Assembly (NCBI GenBank): GCA_035533275.1
Contig: DATLUD010000034.1
Span: 31,827-95,826, forward strand
From: SCRA01 sp035533275
GTDB taxonomy: Bacteria; Vulcanimicrobiota; Vulcanimicrobiia; Vulcanimicrobiales; SCRA01
Direction: 5' to 3'
DNA length: 64,000 nucleotides
In this document: positions 41,948 through 50,908 of the stretch, piece after piece
Layout of the letters: each line of letters opens with the position of its first letter
How positions within the stretch are numbered: position 1 is the stretch's first letter
Made by a program: the position numbers and the translations under genes
Notes under the pieces: model-generated
What the model saw: the letters and a program-made list of their open reading frames with translations, nothing else
The model's database searches: none
What the model was told of the DNA's origin: nothing

Positions 41948-43609
41948 CTAGTATGTCGGCGTCGTGGAAACTTGATTGTACGGCGCGCTATACGGCAACG
42001 GCTCACCGTAGCTGTACGGATGCGCGTAGACTTCCGGCACTTCCCTGAAATTGTAGTAGGGCGGCGGCGACGGGATCATCCACTCCAGCGTGCGCGCTCC
42101 CCACGGGTTCGGGCCGGCAACCGGTCCGGAGCGCTTGCTCCAGAACATGTTGACGATGAGGAGCAGGAAGCTCACACCCAGGCAGAAGGCGGAGATGCTG
42201 ATGAAGACGTTGAGGCCCTGGAAGGCGGGGTCGTAGTAGGCGACGCGCCGCGGCATGCCCAGCAAGCCCACGAAGTGCATCGGCAAGAACGTCGTGTTGA
42301 AGAGGATGAACGTGAGCCAGAAGTGCCACTTCCCGAGCGTCTCGCTCATCATCCGGCCGGTTACCTTCGGCCACCAGTAGTAGATGGCGCCGAGCGCCCC
42401 CATCACGGTGCCCCCGAAGAGCACGTAGTGGATGTGCGCCACCAGGAAGTAGGTGGCATGCTCGTGCCAGTCCACCGGCACCGACGCGAGCATGACGCCC
42501 GTGATGCCTCCCAGCGTGAACGTGGAGAGGAAGCCCAGCGTGAAGAGCATCGGCGTGGTCAGCCGCATGCGCGAGCCGAAGAGCGTGGCCACCCACGAGA
42601 AGATCTTGACGCCCGTCGGCACGGCGATCAGCATCGTGAGGATCATGAAGGGCAGCGTGACCCACGGGCCCAGGCCCGAGGTGAACATGTGGTGCGCCCA
42701 CACCATGAACGAGAGGAGTCCGATCGAGACGCTCGAGTAGGCGATCAGCTTGTACCCGAAGATCGGCTTGCGGGCGAACGTCGGGATGATCTCCGAAACG
42801 ACGCCGAAGATCGGCAGGATCATGATGTAGACGGCCGGGTGCGAGTAGAACCAGAACATGTGCTGGAAGAGCACAACGGTGCCGCCGCGCGCCGGGTCGT
42901 AGAACGGAATGTTGAAGACGTGCGAGAGGAACAGCGAGCCGAGGGCGGATGCTAGCGCCGTCGTCGCGACCAGGGAGAGGAACGACGTCACGCCGGTCGC
43001 CCAGACGAAGAGCGGCATTCGCGTGAAGGTCATCCCCGGTGCGCGCATCTTGATGATGGTGGTGAGGAAGTTGAGGCCCGTCAACGTAGCGCCGATGCCC
43101 ACCGTGAAGATGGCGACCGTCCAGAAGACGATGCCGACGCCGGCCTGCAGCGAGACGGGGGGATACTCCGTCCAGCCCGCGTTGGGGGCGCCGAAGGCAA
43201 GGCTCGAGAGCAGGATCAGAACCGCCGGCGGGAAGGTCCAGAAGCTGAACATGTTCAGCCACGGAAAGGCAACGTCTCGCGCCCCGATCTGCAGCGGCAT
43301 CGCGAAGTTGCCGAAGCCGCCCGTGATCATGGGAATCGCCCCGAACCACACCATCAGCGTCCCGTGGAACGTGAACGCCTCGTCGAATTGCTGCGCCGTC
43401 AGGAACGTGTTGTGCGGCTGCAAGAGCTGGATGCGGATCGCCTCGGCGAAGAGCCCCGAGAGCAGCATCATGAGCCCCGCGGTGATGAAGTACTGGATCC
43501 CGATCACCTTGTGATCGATCGAAAAGACGTACTTCTTGACGAAGGACTCCGGCGCCGGGTGGATGGGTGCCCCCGCGGGGCGCAGGATTTGGATGGTGTC
43601 GGTGGTCAT
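41948..43609 (-). CDS. ctaD: Cytochrome c oxidase subunit I, A2-type
   Basis: 553 residues from ATG, twelve transmembrane helices. Heme ligands: HGTLMVWFGAI (helix II) and AHIHYVLFGG (helix X). CuB region: helix VI reads WFYSHPAVYIMILP, so the proton-channel glutamate of A1 enzymes (GHPEV) is replaced and the YSHPxV motif (residues 255-260) places this in the A2 class, like caa3 of Thermus and Rhodothermus. The remaining CuB histidines are in WAHHMF. It reduces O2 to water and pumps protons. It lies 26 bases after subunit II. Confidence 0.93.
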   Translation of the reverse strand: MTTDTIQILRPAGAPIHPAPESFVKKYVFSIDHKVIGIQYFITAGLMMLLSGLFAEAIRIQLLQPHNTFLTAQQFDEAFTFHGTLMVWFGAIPMITGGFGNFAMPLQIGARDVAFPWLNMFSFWTFPPAVLILLSSLAFGAPNAGWTEYPPVSLQAGVGIVFWTVAIFTVGIGATLTGLNFLTTIIKMRAPGMTFTRMPLFVWATGVTSFLSLVATTALASALGSLFLSHVFNIPFYDPARGGTVVLFQHMFWFYSHPAVYIMILPIFGVVSEIIPTFARKPIFGYKLIAYSSVSIGLLSFMVWAHHMFTSGLGPWVTLPFMILTMLIAVPTGVKIFSWVATLFGSRMRLTTPMLFTLGFLSTFTLGGITGVMLASVPVDWHEHATYFLVAHIHYVLFGGTVMGALGAIYYWWPKVTGRMMSETLGKWHFWLTFILFNTTFLPMHFVGLLGMPRRVAYYDPAFQGLNVFISISAFCLGVSFLLLIVNMFWSKRSGPVAGPNPWGARTLEWMIPSPPPYYNFREVPEVYAHPYSYGEPLPYSAPYNQVSTTPTY

Positions 43610-43635
43610 GTGTTCCTCGGACTCGCGCTGCGTTC

Positions 43636-44718
43636 TTACTTGCTCTGGCTCTTCAAGTAGGCCACGAGATCGGCGATGTCGCCGCTGGACAACCCGTTGG
43701 CCTGGGCGTTCGGCATCACGCCGATGTCACCCGAATATCCGGTCTGAAGGATGTGCGCAACGTTCGCGGGCGTCGCCGCCGCGCCGTCGACGAGCTTGGG
43801 ATGCTGCGGGTCGTCGAAAATGTTCTGCAGACCCGGCCCGACCTTCTTCTGGGCGAACGGCGCGATGTTGTGGCAGACCGAGCACTTTTGGGCGAAGATC
43901 TGCTTGCCCTTATCCGGATCGCCGGCCGCCAGGTTGGGCCCTTGCGCCTGCGCCGTCTGCTCCTTCTGCTGCATGCCTGCCAGCCACGCGTTGTAGTCCG
44001 CCTGCGAGACGACGTGGATCGTCGTCTGCATGTCGCCGTGGCCGACGCCGCAGTACTCCGTGCAGATCACCGGATAGACGCCGATCTTCTCCGGCGTGAA
44101 ATGGAGCTGCTGCACCATGCCCGGAACCATGTCGAGCTTGATGCGGAACTGCGGAACCCAGAACGAGTGGATGACGTCGGCGCTGGTGATGTTCAGGGTC
44201 ACCGGCTTGTCCACCGGCACGTACGGGTTGCCGTAGAAGGACTTCTTGAGGCCGGGATAGCGGAACTCGAAGCTCCACTGGTGACCGATCGACTCGAGGT
44301 TGAGCGCCCCGGGCTGCGGCTTGTAGAGAGCGAAGAGGCCGATGGCGCTCCAGATTCCCAGCACGACCATCAGGACCGTGGGGAGCACCGTCCACCAGAT
44401 CTCCAGCGAGGTGACGCCGTGCAGCGGAATGCCCACCGCGTCGGCCGGCTCGCTCGCGCGGTGCTTGTAGCGGCGCGCGAAATAGATCACGTAGCCGTTG
44501 ACGTACACGAAGATCGGCGCCGCGAAGAAGAGCATGAACTTGAAGATCGGGTCGATCGTGTGCGCCGTGTCCGACGCGGCGGCGAGCGTGTCGTTGATCG
44601 GCCAGATCACGACTAGCGCCATGAGTATGGCGCTGATGACTCCCATGACGAGGGTGGCCGACCAGAACGACCGATCCAGGTGGCGGCGAAAATCGATATT
44701 ACCGACTTGATGAGCCAA
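43636..44718 (-). CDS. ctaC: Cytochrome c oxidase subunit II with fused cytochrome c domain (caa3)
   Basis: 360 residues from TTG at 44718, supported by AGGAG ten bases upstream. Two transmembrane helices (about 20-40 and 108-130) hold the cupredoxin domain outside the cell. The CuA ligands are His184, Cys219, Cys223, His227 and Met230 (CTEYCGVGHGDM). The C-terminal domain carries CSVCHN (Cys279, Cys282, His283) and a later methionine in GVMPNAQANG, so heme c is built in and no soluble cytochrome c is needed. First gene of the oxidase operon, below a 13-bp palindrome. Confidence 0.93.
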   Translation of the reverse strand: MAHQVGNIDFRRHLDRSFWSATLVMGVISAILMALVVIWPINDTLAAASDTAHTIDPIFKFMLFFAAPIFVYVNGYVIYFARRYKHRASEPADAVGIPLHGVTSLEIWWTVLPTVLMVVLGIWSAIGLFALYKPQPGALNLESIGHQWSFEFRYPGLKKSFYGNPYVPVDKPVTLNITSADVIHSFWVPQFRIKLDMVPGMVQQLHFTPEKIGVYPVICTEYCGVGHGDMQTTIHVVSQADYNAWLAGMQQKEQTAQAQGPNLAAGDPDKGKQIFAQKCSVCHNIAPFAQKKVGPGLQNIFDDPQHPKLVDGAAATPANVAHILQTGYSGDIGVMPNAQANGLSSGDIADLVAYLKSQSK

Positions 44719-44808
44719 GTTTGTCGTACTCCTGAAGCGCCCCTGTGGATTAGCCGCAGAGCAAGCGATTCCTCGTCTCTTCCCAAGATCTTCTTCGATT
44801 CGGGCTCA

Positions 44809-44838
44809 GGACATCTGCGACATACGTCGCAGATGTCC
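44809..44838. promoter_or_regulatory. Perfect 13-bp inverted repeat upstream of ctaC
   Basis: GGACATCTGCGAC (44809-44821) and GTCGCAGATGTCC (44826-44838) are exact reverse complements around ATAC. It lies in the 137-base gap between the end of the secreted-protein gene (stop at 44856) and the ctaC start (44718), both on the minus strand. There is no U-run after it, so it is either a terminator of the upstream operon or a repressor operator of the oxidase operon. A 13-bp exact hairpin in this position is far beyond chance for a 64-kb window. Confidence 0.6.
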
Positions 44839-44855
44839 CTGGCCGCGACGGCGCT

Positions 44856-45392
44856 TTACTCGCCGAGGGCCTTGAGCAAGGCCGGCAGCCCCCCGTCCCG
44901 GTAGATCTTGAGCAGGCGGCGGTGCTCCGCCGCGACGACGGGATTGGGCACGTCGGGAGCCTGCCAGTACGTGCCGTCGGCGAACGCGACGTCGGTGACG
45001 CGCGCGCGGACCGACCCCGCGATGGGGTAGGGCTCGTCGCCGCCCCAGTCCATGGTCACCGACTTCAGCGCCGGCAACGGGTCCTGCGAGACCCCGTTGA
45101 AGTATCCGAGCTGGCCGCCGAACGGGTCGTACACCTCGAAGCGGATGCGGACCGCGGTGATCTGATGGCGCCCCGTGTTGCGGTAGGCCGCGGTTACGTC
45201 TAAGTTACCGTCGCTGTCGCGCGTGGCCGTGACCGCGCCGAGCTCGACGGGAGCCCCGGGCACTTGCGTCACCGCGACCTTCAGAGGAACCGGGACCGAG
45301 CCGCCTTCTAGGAGGTTCACGGCCTCGGCGCGCACGGACGGAACGACCATCAAGGCGAGGGCGGCCACCACCAGGACAAATCTCTTGAACAT
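44856..45392 (-). CDS. Secreted hypothetical protein
   Basis: 178 residues from ATG, whose ATGA overlaps the stop of nanE. N-terminal signal peptide (FVLVVAALALMVVPSVRA, cleavage near residue 22) and no other membrane segment. The mature part is beta-rich (VELGAVTATRDSDGNLDV, AVRIRFEVYDPFGG), suggesting an Ig-like or FxLYD-like fold, and ends in a helix. No named family recognised. It ends the six-gene minus operon; the palindrome and oxidase genes follow. Confidence 0.65.
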   Translation of the reverse strand: MFKRFVLVVAALALMVVPSVRAEAVNLLEGGSVPVPLKVAVTQVPGAPVELGAVTATRDSDGNLDVTAAYRNTGRHQITAVRIRFEVYDPFGGQLGYFNGVSQDPLPALKSVTMDWGGDEPYPIAGSVRARVTDVAFADGTYWQAPDVPNPVVAAEHRRLLKIYRDGGLPALLKALGE

Positions 45393-46117
45393 CAGCTCCT
45401 CCGACGCAGCCCGCGCTCATTCGCCCGCGCGAGCGCCTTGGCCTTGGCCTCGACCGCGGAGGCGAACGTCCGCGTCAAGGCATCGACGTTGGTGATGGCG
45501 GTACCGACCACGCACGCGTATGCACCGCGCCCCAGCGCCTCGGCGGCCTGCTCCGGAGCGGCGACGCCGCCCTCGCAGATCACGGGGCAGCGGGCAACCG
45601 CGGCGATCCGCGCCACGAGCTCGAGCGCGGGGAGTGGAGCTCCGAGCGTCTGCTCCGTGTAGCCGCAAAGCGTGGTCGCCAGCAGATCCGCCCCCAGCGC
45701 CTCGGCGGCCATCGCTTCCTCGAACGTCGCGCAGTCGGCCATCACCGGGAGACCGAGCTCGCGGCGGACCGCGGGGATCAGATCCTCCAGATGCTCGCCG
45801 TCCGGGCGCGGACGCGCGGTGGCATCGAGCGCGATCACGTGCGCCCCGGCCGCGGCGACGGCGCGGGCGTCGGCCAGCGTCGGCGTGATGTAGACCTCGC
45901 TGCCGGGCGACCGGCGCTTGAGGAGACCGATCACGGGCAGCGCGCACCGCGCGCGCATGGCGCGCACGTTGGCCTCGCCCTGCGCCCGCAGCGCCACCGC
46001 GCCGGCGCGCTCCGCCGCGCGCCCCAGCGCGGCCAGGATCAGCGGATCGTCGAGCGGGCTCCCCTCCTCCGCTTGGACGCTCACGACGAGGCCGCGCGCG
46101 AACGGTGCCGCGCTCAT
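45392..46117 (-). CDS. nanE: N-acetylmannosamine-6-phosphate 2-epimerase (NanE)
   Basis: 241 residues from ATG. TIM-barrel of the NanE family: GLVVSVQAEEGSPLDDP at the start (catalytic and substrate loop), SPGSEVYITPTLADA, HVIALDATARPRPDGE with the conserved Asp/Arg, LPVMADCATFEEAM, and the phosphate-binding ICEGGVAAPEQ / VVGTAITN. It converts ManNAc-6-P to GlcNAc-6-P. Overlapped by both neighbours (ATGA on each side), including the sugar-kinase gene upstream, which gives a kinase-epimerase pair for aminosugars. Confidence 0.88.
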   Translation of the reverse strand: MSAAPFARGLVVSVQAEEGSPLDDPLILAALGRAAERAGAVALRAQGEANVRAMRARCALPVIGLLKRRSPGSEVYITPTLADARAVAAAGAHVIALDATARPRPDGEHLEDLIPAVRRELGLPVMADCATFEEAMAAEALGADLLATTLCGYTEQTLGAPLPALELVARIAAVARCPVICEGGVAAPEQAAEALGRGAYACVVGTAITNVDALTRTFASAVEAKAKALARANERGLRRRS

Positions 46118-47031
46118 CGCTGTGCGTCCGCGCCAGGCGACTCGGCGCGCGCCAGCCAGAGCGCGCCCACCACGGGCTCGGCTTGAGGTTCGCGCATCTC
46201 GGCCCCGCGCAGGCTCAGCTCCCGCTGCATGGCCGCGCGCACCAGCGCATCGGAGGCCATCCCGCCCACGGCCGCCACCAAGCCGGCGCGCATGTCCAGG
46301 CGATCGAGCGCCACGCCCGCCAGCTCCGCCAGCGCATGACCCGCCTCCGCCACGAGGCCTTCCGCGGCCACGTCGCCGTCGCGCGCCATCGCCGTGACCA
46401 GCGGCGCGAACGAGGCCAACCGGTCGCGCGAGAGCGCTCGTCCGTAGAATGCCGCGGGGATCTCGGTCAGCGCGCCGACGCCGAAGTGGTGCCGCGCCGC
46501 ATCGCCCAACGCGCTCTCGCGGCCGCGGTCGTGGACGTCGAGGGCGCGCCGGATCGCCTCGGCGGCAAGCCAGAAGGCCGAGCCCCGGTCCCCGAACAGA
46601 TAGCCCCAGCCGCCGACGCGGACGTCGCGCCCCTCGCCGTTGCGCCCGTACGAGACGGAGCCCGTTCCGGCGATGACCACCACGCCAGGCGCGCCCGCGA
46701 AGGCCCCCATCCAGGCCGCTGGAGCGTCGTGCCCCACCGTCAGCCGCATCGCCCGCACGATCTCGCCGACGGCCGCCGTGCGGCGCGGCTCGACCTCTCC
46801 GGTGAGCGCCACGTGCACCGACTCCAGCAGCGTGGCCGACGGAATGCCCGCGCTGCGCAGCGCGCCGCGCAGCGCATCGCCGACGGCGCGGCGCAGGCGC
46901 TCATGCGCGCCCGGCTCGTCGACGTGATTGGCGGGTCCGCCCTCGCCGCGCCCCAAGATGACGCCGCTGTCGTCGCCGATCACCGCCTGCGTCGCGGTCT
47001 GCCCGCCGTCGACGCCCGCGTAGAGCCTCAC
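46114..47031 (-). CDS. BadF/BadG-family N-acetylglucosamine-kinase-like protein
   Basis: 305 residues from GTG at 47031. ASKHA fold: phosphate-1 loop YAGVDGGQTATQAVIGD (4-20), VVVIAGTGSVSYGRNGEG (adenosine/phosphate-2), RVGGWGYLFGDRGSAFWLA, and a C-terminal VAAVGGMASDAL. This is the eukaryotic-type NAGK/BadF group. With NanE downstream, phosphorylation of GlcNAc or ManNAc is the best guess; benzoyl-CoA-reductase activator function is unlikely here. GTGA and ATGA overlaps on both sides. Confidence 0.83.
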   Translation of the reverse strand: MRLYAGVDGGQTATQAVIGDDSGVILGRGEGGPANHVDEPGAHERLRRAVGDALRGALRSAGIPSATLLESVHVALTGEVEPRRTAAVGEIVRAMRLTVGHDAPAAWMGAFAGAPGVVVIAGTGSVSYGRNGEGRDVRVGGWGYLFGDRGSAFWLAAEAIRRALDVHDRGRESALGDAARHHFGVGALTEIPAAFYGRALSRDRLASFAPLVTAMARDGDVAAEGLVAEAGHALAELAGVALDRLDMRAGLVAAVGGMASDALVRAAMQRELSLRGAEMREPQAEPVVGALWLARAESPGADAQR

Positions 47032-47357
47032 GGCGCGAGGGCCGCCCGCACGTCGGCGGGATCGACGGAGAGCGCGAAGCTGCGGCGGGCGTACGCGTCG
47101 GCGCGCGCCTCGCGCTCGCGCGCCGAGCCGGCGCGCGGCACGCGGCCGAGGAACTCCAGATGGTGGTAGATCTCGTGCGCCACGCAGGCCGCCAGCACGC
47201 CCCCCGCGTCGCCTGGAGCGGCCAGCAAGCGCGCGCTCACGCGGATGGCCCGGGCGCGCGGATCGTACTCCGCGGCGATCGAGCGCGCCGCGGCGCCGAA
47301 CTCCTCGACGACCACACGCAGGCCCAGCGCGGCGGCGGCGCGCAACGGATCGCTCAC
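47028..47357 (-). CDS. Small HExxH putative metalloprotease
   Basis: 109 residues from GTG at 47357. HEIYH (61-65) is a zinc-metallopeptidase motif within a helix (AACVAHEIYHHLEFL), with acidic residues about 20 further on (REREARADAYARR) that could supply the third ligand, as in small ImmA/IrrE-like domains. No signal peptide. The gene overlaps its neighbours as GTGA at both ends, deep within an aminosugar operon, which is odd for a peptidase. A role in processing a repressor of the operon is possible but unproven. Confidence 0.65.
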   Translation of the reverse strand: MSDPLRAAAALGLRVVVEEFGAAARSIAAEYDPRARAIRVSARLLAAPGDAGGVLAACVAHEIYHHLEFLGRVPRAGSAREREARADAYARRSFALSVDPADVRAALAP

Positions 47358-48712
47358 CGCGCCGCCTCGACCCCGAGGTCGACGCCGTCCTCGAGCAGAG
47401 ACGCCCGCAGACGTTCGGCGTCCAGCGCCCGCGGCTCCACGCCCTCGCTCGCGCAGATCTGCGCGGCGGTCCCGGCGGCCTGGCCCAGCGTCATCACCGT
47501 CGGCGTCAAACGCGTCGAGGCCAGCGCCTCGTGGGTGGTGGAGATGCAGCGCCCGGCCACCAGCAAGCCGTCGACCCCGCGCGGCACCAGGCACCGATAC
47601 GGGATCTCGTAGGTCTCGCCGGGCGGGAGGCGCTTGGTCTCCGTGCCCGCGCCGGAGGGATGGTGGATGTCGATCGGGTAGCCGCTGCGCGCCACCGCGT
47701 CGGGGAAGCGCCGCGCCGTCAGCAGGTCCTCCGCCGTCAGCACGTACTCGCCGACGATCCGCCGCGTCTCCCGCACGCCCAGCTGCACCGCCGTCGCCGC
47801 CAGCCGCGCGTTGCGGAAGCCGGGGACGCGGCGGCGGAAGAACGCCGCGATCTCCATCGCTTGGCGCCGCCCTTCGATCTCCGCGCGCGTGAGATCGTCG
47901 GGATCCAATGGGTCGACGTCGGTCACGCGCGTCATGTTGACCGTCATCTCGTCGTCGTAGGGCGTCGCGAAGAGCGAGACCAGCTCGCGCGGCACGCTCA
48001 CCTCGCCCGCGGCACGCGCCGCTTCCCACAGCTCGTAGAGACCGGCTACCGCGGTGAGGTCGCCGCCGCGCAGGGCCGCGGCGTCGAGGTGCGTGCGGAT
48101 CTGGCCGGGATGCGTGCGGAGGTAGGCCGCCAACTCCTCGCGGTCGACGTGCGAGAGGCGGAAGATCATGGTGCACGGCTGCACGCGGCCGCGCGCGTCG
48201 CCGCGCTGCATGGCCACGCCCGCCGAGGCTGCCAGGTGCGCGTCGGCCGTGGCGTCGACGGCGATCCGAGCGCGTGCCTCGCGGATTCCGCCCACCGTCG
48301 CGAAGCGCGCTCCGCGCACCCGCGCGCCGTCCGTCAGCGCATCGAGCAGCCAGGCATGGAGCACGAGGCGCACCCCCGCCTCCGCCATCATCTCGAAGAG
48401 GACCCACTTGAGGACCTCGGGATCGAAGGGGGTGATCGTGGGGACGTAGCTCGAGGCGTCGGGCAGGTGCCCCGGCGAGGCGCCGCGCGCGCGCAGGCGA
48501 TCGACGATCTCCTGCGCGATGCCGCCCACCACGCGGCGCTCGCCGGCGTGGAAGGTCATCCACGGCCCGACCATCGCCGCGGTGGCCGTGCCGCCGAGAA
48601 ACCCGTAGCGCTCGACCAGCAGCACGTCGGCGCCGCGGCGCGCCGCCGCGAGCGCGGCGACGCAGCCGGCGTTGCCGCCGCCGATCACCAGCACGTCGGC
48701 TTCGTATGTCAT
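47354..48712 (-). CDS. FAD-dependent oxidoreductase (FAD_oxidored family)
   Basis: 452 residues from ATG. N-terminal dinucleotide loop VLVIGGGNAGCVAALAAARR (7-26), the RYGFLGGTATAAMVGPWMTF block typical of this group, ARIAVDATADAHLAASAGV, and a C-terminal RCLVPRGVDGLLVAGRCIS and GQAAGTAAQIC. Members are flavoproteins acting on unknown small molecules. Downstream overlap with the HExxH gene and upstream overlap with the hydantoinase-like gene (ATGA). The combination with a hydantoinase-A homologue suggests oxidation or ring-opening of a cyclic N-compound. Confidence 0.83.
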   Translation of the reverse strand: MTYEADVLVIGGGNAGCVAALAAARRGADVLLVERYGFLGGTATAAMVGPWMTFHAGERRVVGGIAQEIVDRLRARGASPGHLPDASSYVPTITPFDPEVLKWVLFEMMAEAGVRLVLHAWLLDALTDGARVRGARFATVGGIREARARIAVDATADAHLAASAGVAMQRGDARGRVQPCTMIFRLSHVDREELAAYLRTHPGQIRTHLDAAALRGGDLTAVAGLYELWEAARAAGEVSVPRELVSLFATPYDDEMTVNMTRVTDVDPLDPDDLTRAEIEGRRQAMEIAAFFRRRVPGFRNARLAATAVQLGVRETRRIVGEYVLTAEDLLTARRFPDAVARSGYPIDIHHPSGAGTETKRLPPGETYEIPYRCLVPRGVDGLLVAGRCISTTHEALASTRLTPTVMTLGQAAGTAAQICASEGVEPRALDAERLRASLLEDGVDLGVEAAR

Positions 48713-50838
48713 GCGCGTTGCCGGGAGAGCACGATCCCGACCGGCTCGTCGTGGGGCATGCTCCGCAGTTCTTCGCGGGCAAGGGCTACCGCCTGCGCCG
48801 CCGCGGCCACGTCGCCCACCTCCACCACGCGCGTGCCGAGCAGGAGCGCGCAGCGCGGCAGGGCCCGCCCCACGTCGCCGAACGTGGTCCAGCGCTCCAG
48901 GGCCCGCTCGAGCTCGGGCACGACCTCACCGGCGGCCAACGCCCGCGCCCAGGCATCGCGCCGGCGCAGGCGGACCACGCCGGTCTCGTCGACGGCGGCC
49001 AGGCGCCGCTCCGGCGAGAGGTAGGCCACGAACCGCGGCGTGCGCGCCGCCTCGCGCAGGGCCTCCGGATCGCACGCCAAGGCGCGCGCCGCCTCGGCGC
49101 GCTTGTCCGGTTCTCCGGCGGGCCGCCGCCGGGCCGCGCCGCCGAGCGCCGTGGCGCCGGTGGCCACGGCGCGCACGCGATTGCGCCGAGCGTCGACCTC
49201 GACCGCCACCTGCACCCCCGCCGGATCGGCTCCCGAGCGAACGGCGGCCGCCTCCGCCTCCGCGCGCACGCGCACCACGTCGTCCGGGGACGGGTCCACC
49301 ACCGTGCGCTCCACCACGTCGCGCACCAGGGCGAGCGCCACACCGATGGGCGAGATCACCTCCGCGTCGCGCGCGAGCCGCCAACGGTAGCCCAAGCGCT
49401 CCGCGGCATACGGAATCAACGCCCCCGCTCCGCCGCCGCCGCCGACGATGGTCACCGGCGGCGTCAGCTCATAGGCGCGGCGCAGCGCCGCGAGCACCTC
49501 GCCCAATCGCTCGGCGGCGAGGTCGAGGATGCGGCGGGCCAGCGCATCGGCGTCCGTGCGCAGGGCCCGCGCCGCGCAGGCGAAGGCGGCGCGCGCCGCG
49601 GCGGGATCGGGAGCGCGCGCGAAGGCGCCCTCCGGCACCGCGCCCAGGGCGTTGGCGGCGCACGTCGGCGTCAGCGCGTAGCGCCCGCCGTCGCTTCCGT
49701 CCAGCACCAGGTAGGGATCGCCGGACGTCGTGAGCACCGCCTGCTCGAACGTCTCGGGCGCGGCGAAGCTTGCGTAGCGCAAGCCCGCGATGTGGGCGCT
49801 GCGCGGACCCAGCTCCACCACCGCGCCGTCGCGCAGGCGCGCGAGGCTGCCGCCGGCCAGCCCCAGCGTGCGCACGTCCAGCGCCTCCACGGTGGTGCGC
49901 GCCCCGCCCAGCGTCGCCGCGCGCGTCTGCGGCCGGCCGTCGACGATGGCGCTGCAGTCCGAGCTGGTGCCGCCCACCTCCACGAAGATGCCCTCGGAGA
50001 GCCGCTCGTGGAAGAGGGCCCCCGCCACGCCCGCGGCGGGACCCGAGAGCATGGTCGCCACGGGCCGGCGCTCCATCTCGGCGGCGTCCATCACGCCGCC
50101 GTCGCTGCGCATGATCATCAGCGGCGCCGGGATGCCGGCGCTGCGCGCGGCCCCCGCCGTCATCCGCGCGGTGCGCACCATGGTGGGCAGCACCGCGGCG
50201 TTGACCACCGCGGTGCGGGTACGCACCCGCAGGCCGTAGAGCGTGCTGATCTCATGCGTGGCCGTGGCGAAGCCCACGCGCTCGCGCGCGACGGCGGCCA
50301 CGTGCGCCTCGCGCGCCGGGCGATCGACGGAGAAGGCATCCGCGGCGACGACGGCCTCGGCCCCCGCCGCGCGCAGCGCGTCGAGCGCCTCGCCGAGCCG
50401 CTCCGGCCGGCGCGTCGAGAACCAACCGTACAACGGCCGGATCTCCACACCGGCCGACAGGTGCCACGGCGGCACGCGCGCCGCGGCGCGCGCGAGCGCG
50501 CCCTCGAGCCCCGCCCCGAAAACCAGGATGCCCACGCGCGCGAGGTCACCCTCGAGCAGGGCGTTGGTCGCCTGCGTCGTGGAGTGCGCCAGAAAGACGA
50601 CGTCGTCCGCGGCGAGACCCCACGCCTGCATGGCGGCCTCGAGCGCATCGACGATGCCGCGGGCCACGCCTTCCGGCGCGCGGTGTGTCGTCGGAACCTT
50701 CAGCGAGCCGATCAGCGCGCCGCTCTCCGCATCGAGCGCGACGACGTCCGTGAACGTGCCGCCGACGTCGATGCCGATGCGAACCCTCACGCGAGGCCGT
50801 TGGGAATCGCCCGCGTTGGCCGGCTCTTGGACTCGCAT
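48709..50838 (-). CDS. Hydantoinase A / 5-oxoprolinase-like ATPase subunit
   Basis: 709 residues from ATG at 50838 with GGGAGGAG seven bases upstream; the frame is open further but lacks a better start. The ASKHA P-loop RIGIDVGGTFTDVVALD is at residues 20-36, with HSTTQATNALLEG, MRSDGGVMDAAEM, VATMLSGPAAGVAGA and EVGGTSSDCSAIVDG following. HyuA proteins form ATP-dependent hydrolases with HyuB, but no HyuB gene is next to it. It is therefore either a stand-alone type or its partner is elsewhere. First gene of the minus operon. Confidence 0.85.
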   Translation of the reverse strand: MRVQEPANAGDSQRPRVRVRIGIDVGGTFTDVVALDAESGALIGSLKVPTTHRAPEGVARGIVDALEAAMQAWGLAADDVVFLAHSTTQATNALLEGDLARVGILVFGAGLEGALARAAARVPPWHLSAGVEIRPLYGWFSTRRPERLGEALDALRAAGAEAVVAADAFSVDRPAREAHVAAVARERVGFATATHEISTLYGLRVRTRTAVVNAAVLPTMVRTARMTAGAARSAGIPAPLMIMRSDGGVMDAAEMERRPVATMLSGPAAGVAGALFHERLSEGIFVEVGGTSSDCSAIVDGRPQTRAATLGGARTTVEALDVRTLGLAGGSLARLRDGAVVELGPRSAHIAGLRYASFAAPETFEQAVLTTSGDPYLVLDGSDGGRYALTPTCAANALGAVPEGAFARAPDPAAARAAFACAARALRTDADALARRILDLAAERLGEVLAALRRAYELTPPVTIVGGGGGAGALIPYAAERLGYRWRLARDAEVISPIGVALALVRDVVERTVVDPSPDDVVRVRAEAEAAAVRSGADPAGVQVAVEVDARRNRVRAVATGATALGGAARRRPAGEPDKRAEAARALACDPEALREAARTPRFVAYLSPERRLAAVDETGVVRLRRRDAWARALAAGEVVPELERALERWTTFGDVGRALPRCALLLGTRVVEVGDVAAAAQAVALAREELRSMPHDEPVGIVLSRQRA

Positions 50839-50908
50839 GGCGCGCTCCTCCCTCTCGAGGGACCTGCGGAGCCTCTGTTCTTGGCAACGACGACGTTCAT
50901 CCTTCCGG

